In this document: piece by piece, positions 48,951 through 61,175 of the stretch
Layout of the letters: the number at the start of each line of letters is the position of its first letter
Numbering within the stretch: the first letter of the stretch is position 1
Source: Muricea muricata
Lineage: Eukaryota > Cnidaria > Anthozoa > Malacalcyonacea > Plexauridae
Direction: 5' to 3'
Length of the DNA stretch: 64,000 nt
NCBI GenBank assembly: GCA_963855995.1
Contig: OY979716.1
Location: 42,106,854 to 42,170,853, forward strand
Notes under the pieces: model-generated
What the model was told of the DNA's origin: nothing
Databases searched by the model: none
The model's input: only the letters and a program-made list of their open reading frames with translations
Made by a program: the position numbers and the translations under genes

Positions 48951-50835
48951 ATGTTTCGTTTCATGTATATTGCGTGTGTTCCCATTGTTACTGTAAATCA
49001 CACGCGACGCCTACGAATAATCTCCAAAACCACTGGTGGGAAAATTAAATTTTTAAAATCGAGAAATAAAGGTAAGTTAAAAAAAAAATTACAGGTAACT
49101 AGGTTTTTCAGATTAAAAACTAATTTAAAAGATTATTTATTCAATTTCCCTTAAAAAACTAAATTTAGTAAAGCAAAGAATGGTTGGTATATTCAAGCTG
49201 AAATTTTCGTACTACGTTCTGCTAAAATGGCATTTGTCTCTTTCAGCAAATAAAAGTTCATATAATTTGGAAAGGTACTGTAACATTGCACAATTTTGAC
49301 TTCTTAAGAAGTATTTTCAAATGATATTACTTTTTACACATGTTTTTCCTTTTTTGTACCACAGGATAATTGAAAAGAAAAGCAGAAAGTAAGTACTGAA
49401 AACAGGCGTATAAATTGTATCTAAAGTTAACTGGTTGATATTTGTTTTTCATTTATATATTGATATTTTGTTGTAGTGGATGAAGAGTTAATGAATGAAT
49501 TGAGTAAGGCAGCATAATTTTAATTGGAATACATATGGAAATGCATGTACTTAGTTGGGGAGGCAGAGGTACAAAAATATATGTTTACTTACCATACCCA
49601 GGGACAATTTCATTTTATGTTTATATTGTACCTTTAGGTCAAACAAATATATTTCTACATGTTGAACGAGATAAAATTTCTTGTGGGCTCCAGCCAACAC
49701 GTTTTTCCCGAAATTTTCTATAAAATTATATTACTGTCAAGAAAGGTGAAATTTCAGATTTATTTTTAGGAAAAACCACTTACGTTATCAAAAAGGTAAT
49801 AAAAAATTACATATAACACATTATTATGGTTACTTTTGTTTTTCACATTTTTGTTGAGTTATGAGCGTTAGAAAACTTATTTTCCGACTAGTGCCCAGGA
49901 AATTAGGGCCATTTTAGGACACTTTCCCATTTTGAAGCAGCAATAACTCAAAAACGGCTTGAAAAACAAGGGTGCCCGTAATGATGTCTTATATGTTGTT
50001 GTTTATAAGCTTTCTTATGATACAAGTTCTTTTCAAATGAACGGATTTGAAAGTGTACTATTTTTGACCACATAATAGTTTTATAATAAAACTGAAGAAA
50101 AACGTGTTGATCGAAGCCCACAAGATAAATCGGGCCAAACAACATTCAGAATTGTAATATTAGGCATCCAACGGACAATTTAAGAGCAAAATTGATTTGT
50201 TCCTCAAGAAGGTAGGTAAAATTACCTCTGCCTCCCTGACTAACTGTAGTTTCACCTCGTACAACTGTACAACGAAACAAAATGTGCATTACATTTCTGC
50301 TTCATTTTTTTGTTGTATTTATATTTGCATTGTATATGCAGATTATAATATGACTCCTTCTATTTTATAGTTGAAGTGAATGACGAAGACATTAATGGTA
50401 ATAAAAATTTTGCTGTATTCTCATATTACATAATTTCATGCAACAATTAAATTAAATTTCAATTCCCTATCTATTTTAGATTTAGAACAGATCAATGAAA
50501 ATGGTAAGACTTTTAGAACACATTTATTTAAGACAACAATTGATATTAATATCCAAATTTCTTTTTTTGATAAATCCAGAAGAGAATAATGGAGAAGGTA
50601 CAAGAAGTTATTATATTATGTGTTTTCTTAAGTTAATACTGGTAAACGAAATGATAATGAACATGGGAGAGTTATTTGAAAATCAATTTTATAGTGCATA
50701 TTCAAACCACACTACAGTACCTGGAATAACATTTGATATGACCAATGAAATACTCTTTCTACTTTAGAGCAAAGACAAGTTGAAGAAAATGATGAGAGAT
50801 TACAAAGTTTACCCCTCAGTGCTTCGTTTGTGTAA
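48951..50835 (+). CDS. Possible micro-exon gene, acidic product
   Basis: Exon 1 (48951-49071) encodes MFRFMYIACVPIVTVNHTRR (hydrophobic start, signal-like) then a basic stretch ending KSRNK at a GTAAGT. Downstream come five short stretches, each preceded by AG and the first four followed by GT: 49477-49503 (DEELMNEL), 50371-50397 (EVNDEDIN), 50480-50503 (LEQINEN), 50580-50597 (ENNGE) and 50768-50835 (QRQVEENDERLQSLPLSASF, then stop). All are phase 1 on both sides, so they can be spliced in any combination. Two further micro-exons (49247-49274, 49365-49388) fit each other but would bring a stop if joined to 49477. The product would be a short secreted-like acidic peptide. It rests on splice-site reading alone and could be partly coincidental. 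Confidence 0.4.
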
Positions 50836-51985
50836 CCCAGCTCAGATAAACTTGTAAATTATTAAAAAGTTATCTTAGTTGCCACACTATGCAACAAAAT
50901 TAGAGAGCAGATTATGCTGCCGATAATATCTCTTGAAAAAAGCAACCACACATAAGCACGACCGGCATAAGGAAGTGTTGTTTTAACAATTGATAGGCAG
51001 TGAGTTAAGGTTGCTTATTTTTTAAACTCTATACACAACCTGATCAATTTTCTGCTTTTAACATTCCATGTAGCATATGTAAGATTTGTCATTAATTACT
51101 GGAGAAGGGGCAGGGAACTAGTGGACAAGATGTGGGGAAGTTGACAGATATTTTTTGTGTATAAAAAGGGCATTTCCTTTCTACTGAACAAATATCTCCC
51201 TCCTTTTTATCCCCCATTGCTCCAGCCTCTCCAGTAATTTAATAATCGGTACCTAATTTCTTTTCACAAATTAATGAAGGTAATGAAAGGAGAAATGAGA
51301 ATAGAGGCAAATGTCTATGGAAGTTGTATAAAAATACAATAATCACAATCAGGTGCCAACATATAGCAGTTACTAATGTTTTCATTGTATAATTAATTCA
51401 ATGTTATTTCCAATCCGATCTAAATGATATACAGCTAAGAAGAGGTATTTTTAAATATTTCCTTGTTTATATATTAACATAGTAATTTAAAATTCGAACA
51501 GTGGTGATTGAAGTCCTGAAGGGAGGGGGGGGTCTAATCCCATTTCCCAGTCTATTTTTCTTCAAAATCCCATTCCCAGTCTATGTTTTTTTAAAAATCC
51601 CATTCTATGCCATTTTATTTTATTTTTGCAAACTAATTTAGTATTTTGTTTTATCTTAGTTATTTTAAGCACACTTTAGGTTTATTTAGTGAATTGTGTC
51701 ATAAAATAGAACTAACACTACATTGACAAAAGGATACTATGTCTACAACAGATGTCAGGGTTGATAGACCACGATGTTCAATGCTGCTTGTCTGCTATGG
51801 GCAATTCCAGTTAAACCAGTTATGATTGGATGCTGCATTGTCACTCCCAGTCTGAGATACGTCATCAACATGGGCTAAAACAGTACATAGCATGTATATC
51901 ACTATAAACCCCTAAATAAAGCTAATATATTCAAAAAGTAAAAACTACATGATATATATGTTTTAAGTAAAATTTAAAGTAAAAC
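50836..51985. other. Spacer with AATCCCATTCCCAG repeats
   Basis: AT-rich. 51508-51640 has TCCTGAAGGGAGGGGGGGG followed by degenerate copies of AATCCCATTCCCAGTCTATG. A related stretch is at 61720-61835. No gene was recognised. Confidence 0.5.
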
Positions 51986-53454
51986 TTAGTACCTTAAAAG
52001 ATCTACATCTGAAGGAAGTCTCATCCTGCTTGTTAGTCGTCTGACTCTACCAAGACGCGTGGGTTGTATTAAGTTTACTGCAGTGTGAAGAGATTGATTT
52101 AATGCAGATTCACTGTCATCGTTACTAGGATCACAGTTGCTGAAAGTATCCACTGGTTCAAAGTCTTCAAACGTTTCCTCTGTTTGTTCATAATGTGAAA
52201 GCTCATTATTGTCAAGATCTTCAGATGGATCACTGGTTGACGTGGTTAGAAGTTGCAAGTTCAGGGGATTCAAAGTTGTCTCAGTTTCATATAGGTTCAG
52301 TGGGAGTGTGCCTGCTCTGTCCTTTGAGTTGTCTTGTCGGACATTTTGCTGTCTCACCGACTTCCCATGCCTCTTTGCTCATGCTTTCATTTGGGCTTTT
52401 TCATTTCTGGTCACTTGTGAAGCAGGAGGCTTGGGTATGTGGATTCTTGGCAGCGAAACAGCACCAGTTGTAGGAAGCTTGTAATAAGAGCCGGGATGTG
52501 TGTAGTATGTTGCTGCCCACTTTGAGATACACTTTACTGCTTCTTCAATGGACGAACCATATATAAGGGCATACTCGTACAGACTGAATGTCTCTCTCTT
52601 GAAATGAATAAGCTACAGAGATTTTGAACACTTGGTTGAAAGAGTGCCTTCTGGGCCATTTGTGACAGATTTCTCACTTAGGGATTGACGTTCTTTAGCT
52701 TTCGCAGAACAGAACACTTTTACATACTGAAGTGTCTGGTTTACCATTTCAATAGCCTCTCTAATTGTATGATGCTAGCCCATTTCAGATTTGCCTTTTG
52801 GATGGATATTAAAGGCTAAAAGCAAGGTCTGTAAATTACTCAAGAAGTCAACAATACCATGCAGAGGTCGGTTGATCATCTTAACAGAGCCAGAGGCAGG
52901 ATCCGCAACATAGATGTTTCTGTTGAATTCTACACAAACTCCAACTGGCTGACACAGCTTTGAATGGGCCGCTGGCCCATCAACATCTCCTTTACCATTG
53001 CCTCCAGAAATCACTGAAACAATGTCATTGCCAAAACGTTTGATACAGTGATCTTCACAGTAAACTAAGCTTTTCCCCAACCAAGACACAGATTTTGCTT
53101 TCAGTGATACTGGTGACATATTTGAGCCAGTGGTTAATGGTCTTGTTACTTCCTGGGATAGATCGTGTATGTAGATTTTCGCATCTATACAAATTGCCAG
53201 CTTGTCTCCTGACAATGCTAAGGATGTAACATCTTGCCACTCATTAAAGTACTTCATCACCATGGTGGATGTTTCTAGAATTCCAACACCATCAAATTTG
53301 ATTGTCACAGTGTAAACGGTTTTTTCACAGTTTGATGCAGCAACAAGCATGTCGCCATTTCCTTGACATAAAGATGTAAACTGTAAGTGCTCATTTAGGG
53401 CCACAATTCCTACAATACCACACTTCTTGTGAACACTTTGTAGCTGTTCAAGGT
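51986..53454 (-). pseudogene. NHL-like repeat family pseudogene, 3' part
   Basis: Reading down from 53454: LQSVHKKCGIVGIVALNEHL, beta-propeller-like text (VAASNCEKTVYTVTIKF; LALSGDKLAICIDAKIYIHD) and an NHL-type blade, GNGKGDVDGPAAHSKLCQP then GVCVEFNRNIYVADPASGSV. After an in-frame TAG at 52775-52777 it continues REAIEMVNQTLQYVKVF, TNGPEGTLSTK, another stop, then ETFSLYEYALIYG, KWAATYYTHPGSYYKLP, a third stop, and SVRQQNVRQDNSKDRAGTLP to the end. It belongs to a long multi-domain cnidarian protein family that I recognise by eye but cannot name. The rest lies at 56559-57297, 58749-60215 and 60640-61175. Confidence 0.65.
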
Positions 53455-53767
53455 CATAGGCATAGAGTATGGGGGGGGGGGGGCTGAGGGGCTGGAGCCC
53501 CCCCAGAGATTTTACAAGGAAAGCTCATCCCCTGCGGAAATTTTATTGATCTTACTTGATCTTTTTCATTGATCTTAAGGAATATATAGCAGATATATGA
53601 ATATATGATTCAAACATATTCAAGAATTCGCAATTCTTGCAACCGCTTTCCACACTCTTCACGGCAGGTTTTCGAACAGGCTTAATTCGCTTAAATGAAG
53701 TATACCATCACCGCGGAGATACCGCTTTGGTTTTAGTGCCGTTCGCCGTTTATCGTCATGAAACTTC

Positions 53768-56074
53768 ATGAATAAACATTTCAGTATGCACAAATTTGTT
53801 ATCAGAAAACCAAAACCAACTAATCTTATTGATGAAGATGAACCATTTAACAATGATTCCGAAAACAGTGATTTACTGATAAGTTCAGATGTAGATTATG
53901 ACGCTGGTTTATTGTCGGTTGCAGTATCTAAGCCTGAGAAAGACTTTGGTACTGGCAGTAGCCAAACAACTGTACAACATGAAAACAATGTCAAGAGGAA
54001 ATGTGGAAGAACTTTTCAAGAAAGCTGGAAACAAAAGTTTAACTGGCTAATCTACGAGAATGAAAAACAGAGAGCGTTTTGTAGCACATGCAAAGCCGCG
54101 AGGGACGACAACATGCCATTACCTACTTCATCGAAACAGATGTCTTCAGCCAAGTGTTTTGTTGAGGATGGTTTTGGAAAGTGGAAAAAGGCGTTAGAAA
54201 AATTTCAGTCTCACGAAAAATCGGATTTTCATCGAGCTGCAGTTTTATTTCACATCTTCAAAAGGAAAACAATCGGTTTCACAATTGATTAGCAATGATC
54301 ATGCAAAACAAATGAAAGACAACAGGGTTGCGTTGGTTAAAATATTCACAAGTCTTCGATACCTTGGTCGCCAAGGACTACCAGTGAGAGGTAAGGTTGA
54401 AGAACAATCTAACTTAATGACTTTACTTGAAGAAAGGGCTGATGATGTTGTAGAACTTCAAAAATGGTTAAAGAGGAAGGAGAAATTTAAATGGTTATCA
54501 CCAGAAGTTACCAATGAGATCTTGAAAACTTTTAGCTATGCAATTTTGCAACAATTAATAGATGAAGTGATGACAATTAATGCACGATACTATGGTATTA
54601 TCCTTGATGAAACTTCTGATGTAGCCAATGAGGAACAGATAAGCATTTGCTTTCGAGTTGTCCATGAAAACTTTTTGATTGAAGAGCTATTTTTTGGATT
54701 TTATCAAACTTCGATTACTTCTAGTGATGTGATATATGCCATTGTCAAAGATGTTCTTATACGATTCCAGTTTTCCATTAATAAGTGCAGAGGACAGTGT
54801 TACGATGGTGCAGCAAATGTTTCCGGTCATGTCAGTGGTTTGCAGACAAAGATTCTTACAGACGAAAGTCGTGCAACATATGTCCACTGTCGTGCACATA
54901 ATCTCAACCTGGCAGTCCAAGATGCAATTAAAAACAACAAAGAAATTAGAGATATGCTCAACCTGATTAGAGAATTAATCGCATTCATTCATGCTTCTCC
55001 CAAACGTTTGGCTTGGTTTAGTCAATTCAACGAGAGTGATGGATTCAATGGTGCCAGAAAGTCACTTAGGCCATTTTGCCCTACTCGCTGGACAATGAGA
55101 TTAGTTTCTCTTGAAGCAATCTGCAGTAACTACATAGCTATTCTTAATTGGTTAAAAGATGAAGATGCAACAAAAAAGAATGACTCTGGTGCCAAAGCAG
55201 GTGGCTTTTTAAAGTCTCTGTCAAGCTTTAACACTTTCTTCCTGATTGAAGTTCTTAGGATGGTCTTCACCATTGTAGAAGGTGGAAGCTCTGATTTGCA
55301 AGGAAAACAGCTGTCGTTTAGCAAATCGGAAGAAGTAATTAAGTGCATGAAAGAATCTGTTTCAAATGCTAGGAATGAAGATAATTTTTCAAACATTTGG
55401 CATGCCAGCCAAAGTGTGCTAACTCTTACTGACTTGATCAAAAAGCCTAAGTTACCTAAGCAACAAAGAATTCCAAGAAGGTTAGACGATGGAGCTGGTG
55501 CTTCTTTTGTCCCTTCAACACCTCAAGAGTTTTACCGGGTTAAATACTTTACTATATTGGATAGTGTACTGGTGGGATTGACTGAAAGATTTGAGCCGGA
55601 TGAAACATCCCAACAACTTACTCGAGTTGAACACTTTCTACTTGGAAAAGAAGTAGAAGTCAATTATATCGTACAGCACTATCGAGAGGATATAAATGGT
55701 CCAAGGCTTAAATTGCTTAGGGACATGCTTTTTGACAAACCTGCTGCAAATAACGAAGTACTTGAAGATTTCCAGTCCATTGTTGCTTTTCTGTCTAAAA
55801 AAGCCACATTCAGATGTTATTACAGAAGTAAGTTCCCTCGTCAGAATCATACTTACACTACCTGTGTCAAGCTGCTCTGCAGAGAGGTCATTCTCGGGCC
55901 TGAAAACGCCTGAAAACTTATCTACGATCCAGAATGACACAAGAACGTTTAAACGCAATTGCATTGATGAATACACACAAGGATATTTTGAGCTATTTGG
56001 ATATTGATAATCTTGTTGACAATTTTATTTCTAAGTCAAGTGTACGAAAGAACACTTTCATGTTATTTAAATAG
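53768..56074 (+). pseudogene. hAT transposase, ZMYM1-like, with three frame shifts
   Basis: MNKHFSMHKFVIRKPKPTNL starts an acidic N-terminus. A TTF/BED-like zinc domain follows (FQESWKQKFNWLIY; AFCSTCKAARDDN; FQSHEKSDFHRAAV, with C-C-H-H). A one-base shift near 54265 leads into the DUF4371 region and RNase H core: YYGIILDETSDVANEEQISI (first Asp), INKCRGQCYDGAANVSGHVS (second Asp region), VHCRAHNLNLAVQDA, then RPFCPTRWTMR. A second shift near 55815 enters the hAT dimerisation block: LPVSSCSAERSFSGLK (catalytic Glu in AERSFS). A third near 55915 gives MTQERLNAIALMNTHKD and the stop at 56072-56074. The shifts are few and there are no other stops, so the copy was active not long ago. Confidence 0.9.
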
Positions 56075-56147
56075 ACTTCCAATGTCGAAATAAGCATAAG
56101 GTTATAGTACTAGTGGTAGTTATACCGTGATGGTACACAGTACACTT

Positions 56148-56310
56148 CAGTAGCGGCGCCAGCGCGATAAGTGAGGGGGACTTATTCATATATTCGTGTT
56201 CTGCACAATTAATTTCTTTTGAAATCGAATCGACTTCAAGAGAAATTAATTGTGCAGAACACGAATATATGAATATGTCCCCCTCACTCATCGCGCTGGC
56301 GCCGCTACTG
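56148..56310. mobile_element. 163-bp hAT-type MITE nested in the hAT element
   Basis: CAGTAGCGGCGCCAGCGCGA and its complement ending GGCGCCGCTACTG form inverted repeats of about 73 bp around a 17-bp loop, nearly a perfect hairpin. The 8-bp target duplication GTACACTT is exact (56140-56147, 56311-56318). The CAG...CTG ends and 8-bp TSD put it with hAT. It is 73 bp past the transposase stop, and so probably in the 3' UTR of its host element. Confidence 0.92.
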
Positions 56311-56558
56311 GTACACTTACTTTGAGTAACTTGTAAAAGAAATGCCATTTTGTTACAAAAATATATTATTATGCAAGACTTTCACTGGGATGGATAAATC
56401 GATTTAAGATTAAATTATGTAGTGACTTACAAGAGCGATTTCAGAGCCCCTAATTTTAAAAAAATTCTGCGAGGAATGCCCCCAGCCCTCCTAGTCCTAG
56501 GAATCATTAAGATGAGCCATTGAGCCCCCCCAGACAAAACCAAAACTCTACGCCTATG

Positions 56559-57297
56559 TTCAAGGTGACGCTGTATTTCGAACTGCAGATTCTTTAAGGT
56601 CAGAGTTGCATTACAATTTGGTTAATGTGCTACTTAATGTAGGCTACAGCTGCTGCTTTGCTTCTAAATTGGGTGGACTTGATTGTAGTTTTACCTAAAC
56701 AACAAGATGAAATAGCAGTGATACAATGACTGTCATATTAATTTATAAAGATCATTTAATGAGTAAAATGACAATATTATGCCTTTATTGTCTTAACTGT
56801 GAAGAGCTGTAGCCATAAAAAAATTGATTATTTTCCATTACTCACCTTCTATGTCAACAAATAGTATGCCCTTCTTTCCACAGACTAGTGCAGGACCATT
56901 GGTAAAGCAAAGGCTAAAGCCATTTGTTTCCAAATTTCTATGTAGAACTTTGCTGTCTGCTGGACTATGAAGCTGCACTTGCACTAGATCTGACATACTT
57001 GTTTTTGAATTCCAGTTGAGAAATATGAGGTTCCCAGTACCTGCTGGGCAAACTGCAAAGGGATGCTCATACAATCCTCTCTTATTTGTCTCATTCTGTA
57101 CCTGTCTGGAAGGATACTGATAGTTAAAAACATGTCTTTGATGGACTTTAGGTACTCTATCAATTTCGGCACAGTTAGTAGGGTAAGTGGTTCTGTTGCC
57201 ATTCTGACTCTGGAGTCAACATGCTTTCGAGAGCTCCAACTATCTCCATAGTAGATTCATTTCTCAGCATTCTGAGAGTTCCTAGCGTGCTTCTGTC
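56559..57297 (-). pseudogene. NHL-like repeat family pseudogene, middle part
   Basis: From 57297 down: DRSTLGTLRMLRNESTMEIV, ALESMLTPES, then a frame change to YEHPFAVCPAGTGNLIFLNW and LHRNLETNGFSLCFTNGPAL, ending CGKKGILFVDIE at a GTGAGT donor (exon end 56846). An intron follows, and a short exon from about 56632 (TLTLKNLQFEIQRHLE) runs into the hAT target duplication at 56566. The text is beta-propeller-like. The exon continues at 53454, beyond the hAT element. Confidence 0.6.
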
Positions 57298-58748
57298 CAT
57301 CCTCGCAAGCCAGGGTCTTTACCTACGCCCGGCGCTGTGACAAAGACCCTGGTTCAGGCTGGTCACGTCACTCTTTCAAAAGTCTTTCGCTCGTGTGGTG
57401 GGGAAAGTATCAAATTACATGCTTCCACATACAAGCGATACATTTCAAATGCAAGGAGCAAGATGTAATAGTTGCGAAAATAACTTGAATTTTCTGATCT
57501 AAAAGCATGAGTATTTCATTGACAGTTTAAGTGTTAAGTTGGGCTTGGGCAACTGGCATCGGCACGCGATCGTAAGTTTATATTTAGTCTGTCTTTTGTT
57601 GCCGTGTTTGTTTTAAAAGACATTAAAATGGCCTCTCACTGTTGCTTTATTCGTTTATGTCATATACATTCATGACCTCTGAATTATTTCAGTAAATTGC
57701 ACGTGTGTGCACCGATGCAAATATTTAGTGTACGCGCGGAGTGTATGCCCTACGCGTATCATGTCTATCATCAATAAAGATCAATATTGCCAAGGGCATA
57801 TAATTAGATGAGCCATGAGTGACTTTACAAAACTCTCAATGACCATGTAAAACTACCATGTTAAAACTACTTTGAAACTAATGGATTACTGATTTAAAAA
57901 GGGCGAGATACTGTATTACAGGGGAATTCTAGAGCATGAATAAATACGAAAATGGGAATGTCAAACACAGGCCCCATGGAGTGAAATATATTTCACCTTT
58001 TGCAACAGACATTTGCACCTAATATAATTTCTATATTATATTTATATATATAAGATAGTGGATAGTGGATAGAAGATGACTGGATCAACTAAAAAATTGT
58101 ATTGTTAAAAATACACGTATACACGAGCCTTTGACTTATCTTTGAAAAATTCTTGTTGGCTTTATAATAAAGTTGATAATATGGATGTATCTCCTCGCCC
58201 TGATATGTTTTTCATCACCTGGTCACCACGATGCACAGTTGACATTTGTTTACAAATTTTGCCGCCACTTGCGGTAATTCTTTCTATATATTTCCACAGA
58301 AATTTCGCAGTAATATAAATCCAGACTCTCAATAATAAATGCGCCTTTGGTATCAATTATCGTATACAGACTGCAAACGCTGTCAATACGACCCCAAAGC
58401 CAATATTACAGGATTATTTTCTCTTCGACACTTACATTGCGGCGATGCATAATCTTTTGAAATCTGATCCACGTTTGTGTTTCATGTGAAACTCGACACA
58501 CGCTTGAGCTTTGATGCATAGAAAATAATGACCCCGGCAGCAAAAGTACAATTTTTGATGAGCTTTCTTGGCAATTTGACCAACTTCTTACGAGAAATGC
58601 ATTCTTAAGCCACTCTACCACCCCTCCCCAATAAAATAAAGGTTGCTAATTAAAAGTATTCCAGATTTTGGGGTGTCACGTGACTAGCCTGAACCAGGGT
58701 CTTCATCGCAGCACCAGGCGTAGGTAAAGACCCTGGCTTGCGAGGATG
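57298..58748. mobile_element. Mutator-like non-autonomous element, 1.45 kb, 9-bp TSD
   Basis: Terminal inverted repeats of about 73 bp at roughly 90% identity begin CATCCTCGCAAGCCAGGGTC and contain CCTGGTTCAGGCT. The direct repeat GCTTCTGTC flanks both ends (57289-57297 and 58749-58757). A 9-bp TSD with long inverted ends is typical of Mutator-like elements. The interior shows no transposase. Deleting it with one TSD copy joins NWFLILGGDRS to TLGTLRMLRN in frame in the minus-strand pseudogene. Confidence 0.88.
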
Positions 58749-60215
58749 GCTTCTGTCTCCTCCTAGAATCAGAAACCAGTTACTCCCAGGCATTTATAAG
58801 TTTTGGCGAGATGAACAATGTCGGGAAACACAACCAGATACTCTAGGAACTGTATTGGCTTCTCAGCAACACGATCTGCCATTTTACGATTTCCTGATTC
58901 ACAATCAATGCTCCAGGTGAGGACAATGAATTTCACACACTGAACATGATTGTCTAAGCACCTCCTACAAGCCCTCAATGAAGGGCAATAGCTTATTTGT
59001 CATTCTTGCTTACATTTATCACAAACAGTTTTTGAGTCCAAGCATGTTTCACATACACAAGACATACAGCATTCACTATCAACCATAGTATCTGATGAGT
59101 TTTCGAGACACGCCTTACAACACTGCATATGCATTACTTCCTCAACAACATTTTCTTTTAAACTTTCACTGGTCTTGCTCTTTTTACTGCAATAAGATAC
59201 CCCCACTGCTAATGATGAGGTTTTAGCAGAATTAGTTAACAGAGTGACAACTGCCTCAGTTGCAATGTTTTCTTTCAAATACTTTGTAAGTTCAGGATCG
59301 TTTTCATTGTTAGCTTAACATAGTCTATCTTGATATTACCACTTGCTAGACCAACTACTGCTTTTTGTGTAAAGTCAAATTGTAGACCTGGCTGTAATGC
59401 AGTCCCATCATTTTCTGCATGGACACTTACAACTTTCAAGACATCACAGTCAATGACAACAGATTCCTTTCTTTCTATAATCTCATGGAATGTTTGCATA
59501 AGTGGATTAAGAAAACCTCTCTCTGTAGTGTAACCACTGCTGTGTTTGGTCAGAGTTCTGTCCGATAGACCACCTAGGTTTACTACCATGTTATCTGAGG
59601 TAAACACACCCCCTTGACCTGAACCATGCTACATTGGTCCTCGTATCATATTTACAGTGCTTTGACCTCCCAGCCACTTGAGAGTTTTGAAAATATCACT
59701 TCAGGATTCAAACTGTAATTGGTGGGTGTAACATATACCTGTAACACGTTTTTTTAAGGTATTTATAAAATATACCATCCTTTTGAATTTTTCCACTTGT
59801 AACAAGCTTATCCAGAGTGAAAGCCACCTCATCTGCATGTTCAACACTTATTGGAATCATGTTATATTTTGTGTAGTCTAGTTCAACATATTCAATATAC
59901 TCATCTTTACATTCCTCAATCACCAATCACCATCATCTATACGTAAATTAGAGTCATCATTATCATCATCATCAGAGTCAAGATAAAAACCATCAGGGTC
60001 TTCAACTTCCTCAACATCTTCGATTACACCAATATCTTCAACAAATCCAATATTTACAGTCACGTCTGAAACGGTTTTAATAGAATCAGTCTCCTCAAGT
60101 CCAAGTACAGACAGTACATCTTCATGCTGTTCAAAATTAATAAACTCATCAGTCATTCCAGTTATTGTTGCCTCATGATCACTTGTGTCACAACTAATTA
60201 TTGAAGATAATCTTA
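58749..60215 (-). pseudogene. NHL-like repeat family pseudogene, N-terminal long exon
   Basis: Reading down from about 60209 after an AG: CDTSDHEATITGMTDEF, an acidic stretch (FYLDSDDDDNDD), a frame change, IEECKDEYIEYVELDYTKYN, then LKWLGGQSTVNMIRGPM, NMVVNLGGLSDRTLTKHSSG, GFLNPLMQTFHEIIE and ENDGTALQPGLQFD. After another frame change come NIATEAVVTLLTNSAKTSSL, and a Cys-rich region with CCKACLEN, CCMSCVCETCLDSKTVCDKC and ACRRCLDNHVQCV (B-box or RING-like zinc pairs). It ends NWFLILGGDRS at the Mutator-like insertion. At least four lesions. In intact relatives this Cys-rich region precedes the NHL-type propeller. Confidence 0.6.
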
Positions 60216-60639
60216 AACAAAACAAAAAACACAAATGTTTCCATTGCTTTTATTGTCTTTATTCAAAATAAACTTATTTGGTGATTGTCTTATCACTAAA
60301 ACTGTTTATTGGAGTGGAAAAACTATAACTCTGTTCAAATATTTGTCACAGAATATGACTGCATGTACAAAAACAAAACAAAAATGATCAATAGATGTGT
60401 CAGTAGGATTATCCAGTTTCAGTCTAACATGATATGTAACACATCAAACAGTAACATATATCAACCTATATACACAAAGGTCAACAAGTCTTTACAATGA
60501 CTTACATTCTCTTTCTTCTCTTGTTCACTACACATGAGATTGTTGTGACTTCTTTGACTAATAAATATCACAGAAGAAAAGAACTTCTGCTTAAATAAAC
60601 AGAATAGTTTACTGTCTTTACTGTATGGGGTCTACTCAC

Positions 60640-61175
60640 TCATCATTTTCTGTAGGACTGTCTTGTGAGTCTTGTGGTTGAGCTACTGTGCCAATAGGTT
60701 CAGCATCATCGTTTGAATTCAACCTTTTTCTTTTAACAGCGGGTTCAAAGAACTCTTCAATCCTTTTGGTTTTTGAAGTGTCAGGCTTAATAGTACAAAA
60801 ATGAACACGATTGAAACACCTAATATGTCCTTCTGCAGATCTTTTACATCTATCGACTTTTGGTGTCTTTCCACAAAATAAGCAAACAATAGACTTCCCA
60901 TCCTCTGACAGTCTAGCATTATCAGTTTGTAGCAGTAATTCTTTCAAACGTTCAATGTTACATCCACCTTTATTAACTTTATTACTGTAATTTCTTGATC
61001 CCTTCTTCCCTTTTTTTGTTATAATTGTTTCAGTAGATTCTTCAAGGTCTCCATCGTTTTGAGGTTCTATTAGAAGACTTAAAAGACTGACCAGAACCAG
61101 CATTATCATTGGTCTCATTGGACTTTGAAGATTTCTTGTCTTTTTCCAGTTAAATATTAAGTGCACCTTTTTCAA
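60640..61175 (-). pseudogene. Probable first exon of the NHL-like family gene
   Basis: A Lys-rich start (KKGKKGSRNYSNKVNKGG) and a small C2HC-like zinc knot, CLFCGKTPKVDRCKRSAEGH then IRCFNRVHFC, followed by KRIEEFFEPAVKRKRLNSND. It ends SPTENDE at a GTGAGT donor on the minus strand. The next acidic exon begins 430 bp on. It is assigned to the same gene by position and strand only. The real start is not certain. Confidence 0.45.

Larger units (their letters stand above)
53455..56558 (+). mobile_element. hAT element (ZMYM1-like), 3.1 kb, with 8-bp TSD
   Basis: The ends CATAGGCATAGAG (53455) and CTCTACGCCTATG (to 56558) are imperfect inverted repeats, both followed inward by G-runs and GGAGCCCCCCC / GGGGGGGCTC. 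The 8-bp duplication TTCAAGGT flanks it exactly (53447-53454, 56559-56566). Its one gene is a hAT transposase. It sits inside a coding exon of the minus-strand NHL-like pseudogene, and removing it restores that frame. Confidence 0.9.
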
